From contig WGFP01000027.1 in NCBI GenBank assembly GCA_015492195.1, positions 1-5,169 on the forward strand: a DNA stretch of 5,169 nucleotides, read 5' to 3'. Each line of letters opens with the position of its first letter. Positions within the stretch are counted from its first letter, which is position 1. The translations under genes and the position numbers were made by a program. The DNA comes from Acidiferrobacterales bacterium. Lineage in GTDB: Bacteria; Pseudomonadota; Gammaproteobacteria; Acidiferrobacterales; Sulfurifustaceae. The notes below the pieces were generated by a model, which made no database searches, was not told the DNA's origin, and saw only the letters and a list, made by a program, of their open reading frames with translations. Shown one piece after another: positions 1 to 4,820 of this stretch.

Positions 1-630
1 ACGCTGCACAGCACCACCGGTGAAAGTATTACCGGCATCGACACCGTCATCTGGGCGATCGGGCGCGCCCCCAACACACAGAACCTGGGCCTGGAACTGG
101 CCGGGGTTCAGACCGACAAGCACGGATATATCAAAGTGGATGACTTTCAGAATACCAATGTTCCCGGCGTCTACGCGGTGGGCGACGTCACCGGGCGCAT
201 GCAGTTGACGCCCGTGGCCATCGCCGCCGGGCGGCGGCTGGCCGACCGCCTGTTCGGCGGGCAGGCGGATGCTAGAATCGACTACGACAACATTCCGACG
301 GTGATCTTCAGCCATCCCCCCATCGGCACCATCGGCATGTCGGAGGATCAGGCGCGTAAAATTTACGGGGAAGGGTGGGTCAAGTGCTATCAGAGCCGCT
401 TCACCAGCATGTTCTACGCCGTTACCGAACGCAAACCGCCCACCGTAATGAAACTTGTCACCGTCGGCGATCAACAAAAAATAATCGGCTGTCACGTGAT
501 CGGGGAACACGCCGATGAAATCATCCAGGGCTTCGCGGTCGCGGTTAAAATGGGCGCGACCAAGGCCGACTTTGACAACACCATGGCGATCCACCCGACC
601 AGCGCCGAGGAATTCGTCACCCTGAGATAA
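1..630 (+). CDS. gor: Glutathione-disulfide reductase, C-terminal part (5' end outside window)
   Basis: FAD-dependent cytoplasmic enzyme that reduces glutathione disulfide with NADPH, keeping the thiol pool reduced. Frame 1 is open from the first base, so the N-terminal FAD site and the redox-active CxxxxC lie outside; 209 residues remain of a family of about 450. Visible residues 16-26 (VIWAIGRAPNT) are the end of the NADPH domain. Residues 56-65 (GVYAVGDVTG) are the second FAD contact, with Asp62 placed to bind the cofactor. The rest is the dimerisation domain, ending in HPTSAEEFVTLR, where His198 and Glu203 form the catalytic dyad that acts across the dimer. This C-terminal signature separates glutathione reductase from lipoamide and mercuric reductases. 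A GTG at 136 is an internal Val codon, not a start. The stop lies 3 nt before the next gene, so the two are probably co-transcribed. No frameshift or missing residue is seen in the visible part. Confidence 0.95.
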   Translation, partial: TLHSTTGESITGIDTVIWAIGRAPNTQNLGLELAGVQTDKHGYIKVDDFQNTNVPGVYAVGDVTGRMQLTPVAIAAGRRLADRLFGGQADARIDYDNIPTVIFSHPPIGTIGMSEDQARKIYGEGWVKCYQSRFTSMFYAVTERKPPTVMKLVTVGDQQKIIGCHVIGEHADEIIQGFAVAVKMGATKADFDNTMAIHPTSAEEFVTLR

Positions 631-633
631 TCC

Positions 634-1161
634 ATGGCAATCCGTCCCTACAAAGGCACCCTGCCGACCATCGCGGCCTCGGCGTACATTGACGAGTACG
701 CCGTCGTCATCGGCGACGTCGTGATCGGCGAGGACAGCTCGGTCTGGCCCATGTGCTCGGTGCGCGGCGACGTCAATATCATTCGCATCGGCCGCCGCAC
801 CAACATCCAGGACGGCAGCGTGGTGCACGTCACCCACCCCTACAAGGACGTACCCAAGGGTCATGCCGTGCACATCGGCGACGACGTCACCATCGGCCAC
901 CAGTGCACCATCCACGGCTGCACCATCGAAAACGGCTGCCTGATCGGCATGGGCTCGACCATTCTGGACGGCGCGGTCCTGCGCGCCGGCGTGTTCCTCG
1001 CCGCCGGCAGCCTGGTCACCGAAGGCAAGGAACTCGAAGGCGGTTACCTCTGGATGGGCCGGCCGGCAAAACGGGTGCGGGAATTGACCGACGAAGAAAA
1101 ATCCTGGTTCGACTACTCGGCGAAGCATTATGTGACGCTGAAGAACGACTATTTAGGCTAA
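634..1161 (+). CDS. Gamma carbonic anhydrase family protein (YrdA-like hexapeptide repeat)
   Basis: A 175-residue left-handed beta-helix protein of the gamma carbonic anhydrase/YrdA family, expected to form a cytoplasmic trimer with metal sites between subunits. Hexapeptide repeats with I/V-G spacing run from about residue 20 to 135. The three metal-binding histidines fit His65 (VVHVTH), His89 and His94 (IGHQCTIHGC). Arg44 and Asp46 (VRGD) and Gln59 (NIQDG) match active-site positions of the archaeal enzyme Cam. The acidic loop carrying the Cam proton-shuttle glutamate is absent, as in the short YrdA/CamH subgroup, so CO2 hydration activity cannot be assumed; many YrdA-type members show weak or no measured activity. 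The C-terminal helix (about residues 150-175) is typical. The ATG lies 3 nt after the gor stop with only a weak GAG as ribosome site, which suggests translational coupling. Length is normal for the family. Confidence 0.93.
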   Translation: MAIRPYKGTLPTIAASAYIDEYAVVIGDVVIGEDSSVWPMCSVRGDVNIIRIGRRTNIQDGSVVHVTHPYKDVPKGHAVHIGDDVTIGHQCTIHGCTIENGCLIGMGSTILDGAVLRAGVFLAAGSLVTEGKELEGGYLWMGRPAKRVRELTDEEKSWFDYSAKHYVTLKNDYLG

Positions 1162-1186
1162 ATTCCAGGGGTGTGCCGGTTATGGC

Positions 1187-1215
1187 TTGAAAACGCGGGG
1201 TCTGGTTATTAGTAT
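1187..1215 (+). promoter_or_regulatory. Candidate sigma70 promoter of the MazE/MazF-like operon
   Basis: TTGAAA at 1187-1192 (5 of 6 to the -35 consensus) and TAGTAT at 1210-1215 (4 of 6 to the -10 consensus) are separated by exactly 17 nt. The predicted start near 1222 leaves about 26 nt before the antitoxin ATG. It lies in the only sizeable gap before the pair. It is a motif match only; a weak promoter-like match can arise by chance. Confidence 0.45.
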
Positions 1216-1236
1216 TACGGTATTACCCCATTACCG
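1208..1236 (+). promoter_or_regulatory. Candidate operator: repeated ATTAC units with an inverted repeat
   Basis: ATTAC occurs at 1214-1218, 1222-1226 and 1230-1234, an exact 8-nt period, with a related ATTA at 1208. An inverted repeat CGGTA/TACCG (1218-1222 and 1232-1236) overlaps the units. The array covers the predicted -10 and transcription start just in front of the AbrB-type antitoxin gene, which is where MazE/AbrB proteins usually repress their own operons. The repeats are seen directly; the role as an operator is inferred. Confidence 0.4.
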
Positions 1237-1247
1237 AAACAGCTACC

Positions 1248-1475
1248 ATGCAACAACTTTCAAAGCTCACCAGCAAATTCCAGGCGACGATCCCGCTCGC
1301 GGTGCGCCGAGTACTGGGACTCAAACCCGGCGACGCGGTGGTGTTTGAGATCGAGGACGACAAGGTTATGGTGCGGCGTGCTACGCCCCTTGACAGGGAA
1401 TACGCCAAAGCGCTCGAAGGCACGCTGACAGAATGGCTCTCCAAGGAAGATGACGAGGCCTATCGTGAATTATGA
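1248..1475 (+). CDS. AbrB/MazE-family antitoxin
   Basis: A 75-residue AbrB/MazE/SpoVT-type DNA-binding antitoxin. Residues 4-46 (starting LSKLTSKFQATIP and running through LGLKPGDAVVFEIEDDKVMV) are the swapped-hairpin beta-barrel that dimerises and binds DNA; the TSKFQATIP and LGLKPGD blocks are the family signature. Residues about 47-75 are charged and end in DDEAYREL, the flexible tail that in this family wraps and blocks the toxin. The gene overlaps the downstream PemK/MazF-like toxin, the usual antitoxin-first order. The ATG at 1248 is chosen because the conserved domain starts right after it. No clear Shine-Dalgarno site precedes it; the leader from the predicted promoter would be short. 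Autorepression through the ATTAC repeats upstream is likely but inferred. In the cell it would neutralise the toxin and repress the operon together with it. Confidence 0.9.
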   Translation: MQQLSKLTSKFQATIPLAVRRVLGLKPGDAVVFEIEDDKVMVRRATPLDREYAKALEGTLTEWLSKEDDEAYREL

Positions 1476-1803
1476 CCGCTTCGATGTCGTCACCGTCCCG
1501 TTTCCCTTCACCGATAAGGCTCAGGTAAAACGCCGCCCGGCTCTTGTCCTTTCCGATCATGCGGCGTTTGGTCGCAAGGCCGGTCACGGCGTCATGGCGA
1601 TGATCACAAGCGCCAAAAACCCGCCTTGGCCGCTGGACGTTCCTATCACCGACCTCGAGGCCGCCGGTCTGCCCGCCGCATCGATCGTGCGCATGAAGCT
1701 CTTCACGCTGGATCACCGCTTTGTCCTCGCAAAGCGCGGCCGATTGGCGGATAAGGACTGTATGGCAGTATCCAAGGCGTTGGCTGAGTTACTCGGCGGT
1801 TAG
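1450..1803 (+). CDS. PemK/MazF-family toxin (mRNA endoribonuclease)
   Basis: A 117-residue toxin of the PemK/MazF fold. In this family the free dimer cuts RNA, usually mRNA at short specific sequences, and arrests growth until its antitoxin is restored. Visible features: RFDVVTVPFPFTD (residues 10-22) is the first beta strand and loop; KRRPALVLS (27-35) carries the conserved arginine, and MITSA (51-55) carries the Thr/Ser that corresponds to the second catalytic position of MazF. The C-terminal half (VRMKLFTLDHR, then a helix to residue 117) is also typical. The start is uncertain. ATG at 1450 overlaps the antitoxin by 26 nt, but the AAGGA in front is only 2 nt away. GTG at 1465, in frame, has GAGG at a 6-nt spacing and would give 112 residues with an 11-nt overlap. 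The conserved part is intact with either start. The cleavage specificity cannot be read from the sequence. Confidence 0.9.
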   Translation: MTRPIVNYDRFDVVTVPFPFTDKAQVKRRPALVLSDHAAFGRKAGHGVMAMITSAKNPPWPLDVPITDLEAAGLPAASIVRMKLFTLDHRFVLAKRGRLADKDCMAVSKALAELLGG

Positions 1804-1845
1804 CGGACGATACAAGGATGATTATCTAAAATAACTGGTTGAAAC

Positions 1846-2970
1846 ATGCTGCTTCCCGGAAAAAAGCGCTTATTGCTGACGCTGCCGTGGCTTTTTATGC
1901 TGGGCAGCACGGCAGGTGCAGGTCGAGACGCCGACCTGCCGTTAGAGAAGATCAAGCTGCCCCCCGGTTTTGAGATCAGCGTCTACGCCTACCCCGTCCC
2001 GAATGCGCGCTCCATGGCCTTGAGCCCGAAGGGCATCCTGTTCGTGGGCACGCGCACGGAAGGCAAGGTCTATGCCGTCATCGACCGGGACCGAGACAAC
2101 AAGGCCGACGAGGTCATCACCCTCGCCCGCGGGCTGAATATGCCGAACGGCGTGGCGTTTCGGGACGGCGCGCTGTACGTGGCCGAGGTCAACCGCGTCC
2201 TGCGCTTCGATCGCATCGAGGCCCGCCTCAAAAACCCGCCGCGTCCCGTGGTGATCAACGACCGTTACCCTTCCGATCAACACCACGGCTGGAAATTCAT
2301 CCGCTTCGGGCCGGACGGCAAGCTGTACGTCCCCATCGGCGCGCCGTGCAACATCTGCGAAGCCTCCGGCTATGCCGTCATCACGCGCATCAATCCCGAC
2401 GGGTCAGGCAAAGAGGTGTTTGCCAAGGGCGTGCGCAACACGGTCGGCTTCGACTGGCACCCGGTCACCAAAGAACTCTGGTTTACCGACAACGGGCGCG
2501 ACTGGCTGGGCGACGATTTACCGCCGGATGAGTTGAATCATGCGCCGCGCAAGGGGATGCACTTCGGTTTTCCCTACTGTCACGGCGGCGACCTTCCGGA
2601 CCCGGATTACGGCGAATTCGGTAAGTGTCAAGACTTCACGCCGCCCGCCATGAAACTCGGGCCGCACGTCGCCTCGCTCGGCATGCGTTTTTATACCGGA
2701 GAGATGTTTCCGGCCAAGTACCGCCGCCAGATCTTCATCGCCGAACACGGCTCCTGGAACCGCAGCATCCCCATCGGTTATCGCATCACGCTGGTAACCC
2801 TCAAGAACAACCGCGCCGTCGGCTACGAACCCTTCGCCGAGGGATGGCTGGAAGCAGGAAAAAAGGCCTGGGGAAGGCCGGTGGATATACAGGTCATGCC
2901 CGACGGCGCCCTGCTCGTCTCCGACGACAAGGCCGGTGCAATCTACAGGATAAGCTACACGGGAAAATAG
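1846..2970 (+). CDS. Exported PQQ-type sugar dehydrogenase (sorbosone dehydrogenase-like)
   Basis: A 374-residue six-bladed beta-propeller of the soluble glucose/sorbosone dehydrogenase family. Its members oxidise sugars or aldoses in the periplasm with PQQ; the substrate here is unknown. Residues 1-25 form a signal peptide: KKR, a hydrophobic core (LLLTLPWLFMLG) and a likely cut after AGA. Family landmarks: QHHGWKF (145-151), where the His corresponds to the region of the catalytic base in soluble glucose dehydrogenase; GVRNTVGFDWHP (195-206) with Arg197; WFTDNGRDWLGDD; and EHGSWNRS (300-307), expected around PQQ or metal. Four cysteines (168, 171, 245, 261) are the only ones in the mature protein and may form disulfides. 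The ATG has no clear ribosome site. The gene starts 42 nt after the toxin with no obvious terminator between them, so read-through is possible. PQQ dependence is inferred from the family, and no PQQ synthesis genes are visible here. Confidence 0.9.
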   Translation: MLLPGKKRLLLTLPWLFMLGSTAGAGRDADLPLEKIKLPPGFEISVYAYPVPNARSMALSPKGILFVGTRTEGKVYAVIDRDRDNKADEVITLARGLNMPNGVAFRDGALYVAEVNRVLRFDRIEARLKNPPRPVVINDRYPSDQHHGWKFIRFGPDGKLYVPIGAPCNICEASGYAVITRINPDGSGKEVFAKGVRNTVGFDWHPVTKELWFTDNGRDWLGDDLPPDELNHAPRKGMHFGFPYCHGGDLPDPDYGEFGKCQDFTPPAMKLGPHVASLGMRFYTGEMFPAKYRRQIFIAEHGSWNRSIPIGYRITLVTLKNNRAVGYEPFAEGWLEAGKKAWGRPVDIQVMPDGALLVSDDKAGAIYRISYTGK

Positions 2971-3000
2971 TTTTTATGGTGAGCTATCAAAAATGAAACT

Positions 3001-3022
3001 AGAGGTTGCAGTGCAACCCTCT
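3001..3022 (+). terminator. Hairpin after the dehydrogenase gene, without a U tract
   Basis: AGAGGTTGC (3001-3009) pairs with GCAACCCTCT (3013-3022) with one bulged C and a 3-nt loop. It lies 31 nt after the stop of the plus-strand dehydrogenase. No T run follows, so it is not a canonical intrinsic terminator; it could be a 3'-end stabilising stem or a weak terminator. Confidence 0.35.
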
Positions 3023-3034
3023 CGGAGCTGATTG

Positions 3035-3060
3035 CCTGCCATTTGCCACATAATGGCAGG
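3035..3060. repeat. Perfect 9-bp inverted repeat between convergent genes
   Basis: CCTGCCATT (3035-3043) and AATGGCAGG (3052-3060) are perfect inverted arms around an 8-nt loop. The repeat lies between the ends of the plus-strand dehydrogenase and the minus-strand HEPN gene. Neither strand has a T run after it, so a bidirectional transcript-end role is possible but not shown. The rest of 2971-3094 holds nothing else I can identify. Confidence 0.5.
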
Positions 3061-3094
3061 GCGGTAGAAACTACATATCATTCCGGTTCTTCGT

Positions 3095-3538
3095 TCAAGC
3101 AATCAAGTCGGGGCGGTTCGCACGCAACCATTTCTCCACCGTCGAAGCCAGGTCTTCCGCTGCGCGGACACAGGCCGCGGCCTCTTCTTCGGCGATACCT
3201 GCACCGCTGTAATCACTCAGGTTCCTCTTCTTGCGCAGCTGATCAAGTATCATCACACGCTCATTTGAGAGCCCGACGGTTTTGGGAAGACTTTGAATGA
3301 CCGTCGCGTGGTGGCCCGGCTCGTTGGTCGACGGCCGAAAGCCGTTGGCCATCAACGCCAACAATGCGCACTGCATCACCGCCTTGTATGCGACATCGAA
3401 TCGCGTCTCGGGGCTGATGTCTTTAACTTGCGCGTCCTTGAGGTTGCGCCGCACCGCGGCCAGGAGTCTTGTGATCTCTTCGCGTGCGGGCTTATGCGGC
3501 TTTAGCTTTCCGATGCTTGCCAAGTTTTCTAAGGTCAT
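3095..3538 (-). CDS. HEPN-like helical protein, partner of the nucleotidyltransferase
   Basis: A 147-residue, mostly helical protein that I place in the HEPN superfamily from its helix pattern, its motif block and its position beside an MNT nucleotidyltransferase. In MNT/HEPN (MntA/HepT, type VII) pairs the HEPN protein is an RNase toxin silenced when the MNT enzyme adds AMP groups to a tyrosine. Residues 15-65 look like two long helices (DVAYKAVMQCALLALMANGFRP). Residues 101-111 (LRKKRNLSDYSG) match the usual HEPN motif block with R105, N106 and Y110, but no His is present where an RX4-6H motif would have it. A last helix covers about 117-140. The ATG at 3538 has a strong AGGGAAGGA just upstream and lies inside the last 47 nt of the MNT gene, so it is probably translated with it. 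It could be a non-catalytic HEPN protein; function is inferred mainly from context. Confidence 0.75.
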   Translation of the reverse strand: MTLENLASIGKLKPHKPAREEITRLLAAVRRNLKDAQVKDISPETRFDVAYKAVMQCALLALMANGFRPSTNEPGHHATVIQSLPKTVGLSNERVMILDQLRKKRNLSDYSGAGIAEEEAAACVRAAEDLASTVEKWLRANRPDLIA

Positions 3539-4121
3539 TTTCCTTCCCTAAAATAAATAGCTTTGGGTCCTTCAATACGCGCGACAGAAAGGAGCCTTTT
3601 TCCTTCGCCTTCTTCTTAAACTCGTCCACGTCGTAGACATTTGGGTTGATCTCCCGGCGCAACTGTTCCTGGCAGGGGTACAAGGCACGCACGACCTCTT
3701 CGAAAGAAGCCGTCCCGACGACCATGACATCGATGTCGCTGGCCCGGCGCTCGGCGCCCGTTGCAACCGAACCATACACGAAGGCCACCGAAATCTTGTC
3801 GCCCAGCGGCGCCAGCGCTTCCCGCAGCACATCGACGACGCCTGCGGTCTTCTTCAGAATTCCCCGCAGCTCATCATAGATTGGACACGTGGTATCGGCC
3901 TTGTAGCGCACCAGATTCCCCACTTTCTCACGGGTGAGCACGCCGGCCTCCGCCAATTGCACCAGTTCGCGCCGCAAGGTGCCGGGTTGGGTGTTCGTGA
4001 TACGGGCGAGCTCGCGCAGATGAAACGATTCGTCGGGATGCAGCAGCAGGAGGCTCAGGACCTGGCGACGATAAGCCCTAAAAAATAAGGTTCCGAGATC
4101 GGTTGGCTGCTTTGTTTTCAT
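3492..4121 (-). CDS. Winged-helix DNA-binding / MNT nucleotidyltransferase fusion protein
   Basis: A 209-residue protein with two domains. Residues about 12-75 form an ArsR-like winged helix (VLSLLLLHPDESFHLRELAR, then TLRRELVQLAEAGVLTREKVGN and a wing at VRYKAD). Residues about 95-170 form a minimal nucleotidyltransferase: YGSVATG with Gly117-Ser118, ten residues, then Asp129-x-Asp131, the GSx10DxD metal site; Asp164 or Asp166 is a candidate third acid. The C-terminus is basic. The family relation to MntA suggests it adds AMP to the neighbouring HEPN protein, while the winged helix suggests it also regulates its own promoter. The ATG at 4121 is chosen because the upstream in-frame extension to 4223 is not domain-like and contains the palindromes. 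No good ribosome site precedes 4121, and the candidate promoter would start transcription only a few nt before it. It overlaps the HEPN gene by 47 nt. Enzyme activity is inferred from intact motifs. Confidence 0.88.
   Translation of the reverse strand: MKTKQPTDLGTLFFRAYRRQVLSLLLLHPDESFHLRELARITNTQPGTLRRELVQLAEAGVLTREKVGNLVRYKADTTCPIYDELRGILKKTAGVVDVLREALAPLGDKISVAFVYGSVATGAERRASDIDVMVVGTASFEEVVRALYPCQEQLRREINPNVYDVDEFKKKAKEKGSFLSRVLKDPKLFILGKENDLRKLGKHRKAKAA
3541..3549 (-). promoter_or_regulatory. Strong ribosome binding site of the HEPN-like gene
   Basis: AGGGAAGGA on the minus strand, with AGGG 7 nt from the ATG at 3538. It lies inside the 3' end of the MNT coding region, fixes the HEPN start, and would allow the HEPN protein to be made at its own level. 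It is far better than the sites in front of the other genes in this window. Confidence 0.7.
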
Positions 4122-4122
4122 T

Positions 4123-4152
4123 TCGGCTACGACTGTAGCCGATTTTGCTACA
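4123..4152 (-). promoter_or_regulatory. Overlapping palindromes, candidate operator of the MNT/HEPN operon
   Basis: Two perfect dyads share a half-site. TCGGCTAC (4123-4130) pairs with GTAGCCGA (4135-4142) across 4 nt. TGTAGC (4134-4139) pairs with GCTACA (4147-4152) across 7 nt. The half-site GTAGC therefore occurs three times. The block begins one base before the ATG at 4121 and covers the candidate -10, a fitting place for repression by the winged-helix domain of the encoded protein. The dyads are seen directly; binding is inferred. Confidence 0.55.
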
Positions 4153-4160
4153 CTCTTCAA
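4132..4160 (-). promoter_or_regulatory. Candidate sigma70 promoter of the MNT/HEPN operon
   Basis: On the minus strand TTGAAG (4160-4155) and TACAGT (4137-4132) are each 4 of 6 to consensus with a 17-nt spacer. The predicted start near 4125 would make the mRNA almost leaderless for the ATG at 4121. The match is weak in itself; the position over the palindromes adds support. Confidence 0.35.
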
Positions 4161-4187
4161 CCTGTTCGAGAAGGGCCCCTCCCCAGA

Positions 4188-4206
4188 TCCGCGGTGATGT
4201 CGCGGA
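4188..4206. repeat. 6-bp inverted repeat between the PIN and MNT genes
   Basis: TCCGCG (4188-4193) and CGCGGA (4201-4206) are perfect arms around 7 nt. It lies in the 138-nt gap (4122-4259) after the PIN gene. There is no T run in either direction. It could be a second regulatory dyad (same 7-nt spacing as the nearby TGTAGC/GCTACA dyad) or chance in GC-rich DNA. Confidence 0.35.
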
Positions 4207-4259
4207 ACTGCGCAAGAGAACAAAAAATGCCGATGTTCGCTGTCTGATTTCGATTGGTA

Positions 4260-4820
4260 TTACGGTGGGTCTTCTCTGAATAGCCTGATGTAATCTTTCC
4301 GGAAACCACCCGGCTTATCGCCGATGTATTTCCAATAAGCAACAATCTGTTGGATTTTGTGCATATCGATATGTCTGCAATTCAGCATCAAGTGCAATAA
4401 TTCCAGCGTCTTCATCGTTTGGATGCTGAAATCCTTGGCCACTTGCAACATGTCATCGTCATCTGTCACAACGGGTATACAGAGGACGTGGCCGTAAGCC
4501 AAACACAAAATGTCTACCTTGGAAATGCCTAGTTCATTCTCGATTTTGTGCTGTTGCAAGAATTCAGTGGACAACGCTATCTGCTTTCTGTCCTTTTTGG
4601 ATAACGTCAACCTCTTGCTTCGATTAGAGGCATATTCCTCTTCTTCCACCCATGCGAATTGAGTTTGCAAGCGCTTATTCCTGTCAAACTCATCGTCGAG
4701 CTCTTTAAGCACGTAGAGACAATAGCTCTCTTTACCAAAAACGACATCCAGCAGTGGATGGATGCTTTTTGCTAGGCGAAAATATGTGTTGGAGTCGAGG
4801 AGGATCTTCGACTGGGCCAT
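4260..4820 (-). CDS. PIN-domain protein (putative toxin RNase)
   Basis: A 186-residue protein with the acidic pattern of a PIN-like nuclease. PIN enzymes use clustered Asp/Glu residues to hold metal and cut RNA, often as toxins. Candidate residues: Asp9 in the first strand (ILLDSNTYF), Glu40 (VLKELDDEF), Asp103 (KVDILCLAYG) and Asp120-123 (VVTDDDDML). The strand-loop-acid arrangement is complete. The insert between about residues 45 and 95 is charged (EEEEYASNRSKR), and a tail after residue 130 extends beyond a minimal PIN domain of about 130 residues. ATG at 4820 is chosen; TTG at 4823 is possible. GGAG at 4829-4832 serves as ribosome site. The ATG shares one base with the stop of the upstream gene (TGATG), so the two are translationally coupled and likely partners. 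GC content is lower than in the left part of the window. The toxin role is inferred; no target is visible. Confidence 0.75.
   Translation of the reverse strand: MAQSKILLDSNTYFRLAKSIHPLLDVVFGKESYCLYVLKELDDEFDRNKRLQTQFAWVEEEEYASNRSKRLTLSKKDRKQIALSTEFLQQHKIENELGISKVDILCLAYGHVLCIPVVTDDDDMLQVAKDFSIQTMKTLELLHLMLNCRHIDMHKIQQIVAYWKYIGDKPGGFRKDYIRLFREDPP

Noticed and set aside
753..1190. A 145-residue open frame overlapping the carbonic anhydrase gene
   Set aside because: It is rich in Arg, His and Pro, as expected of an out-of-frame reading of GC-rich DNA, and the other frame matches a well-known family from end to end.
1381..1716. A 111-residue minus-strand open frame across the antitoxin and toxin genes
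   Set aside because: It lies opposite a convincing MazE/MazF-like pair and has no recognisable domain.
1827..1832. TAAAAT as a -10 box for the dehydrogenase gene
   Set aside because: No acceptable -35 lies 16-18 nt upstream, and a single hexamer in an AT-rich patch is weak evidence.
1942..2286. A 114-residue minus-strand open frame inside the dehydrogenase gene
   Set aside because: It is antisense to conserved propeller sequence and shows no motif; a by-product of high GC.
3043..3300. An 85-residue plus-strand open frame after the dehydrogenase
   Set aside because: It is antisense to the HEPN-like gene, has a low-complexity Arg/Ser composition and no ribosome site.
4122..4223. N-terminal extension of the MNT gene starting at 4223
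   Set aside because: The added 34 residues look unlike a domain, and their DNA holds the palindromes and promoter match; the winged helix starts soon after the ATG at 4121.
4256..4265. GTATTACGGT, also present in the MazE/MazF-like promoter region at 1212-1221, as a shared regulatory element
   Set aside because: About a dozen shared 10-mers are expected by chance in a window of this length, and this copy runs into the end of the PIN gene, not a promoter.
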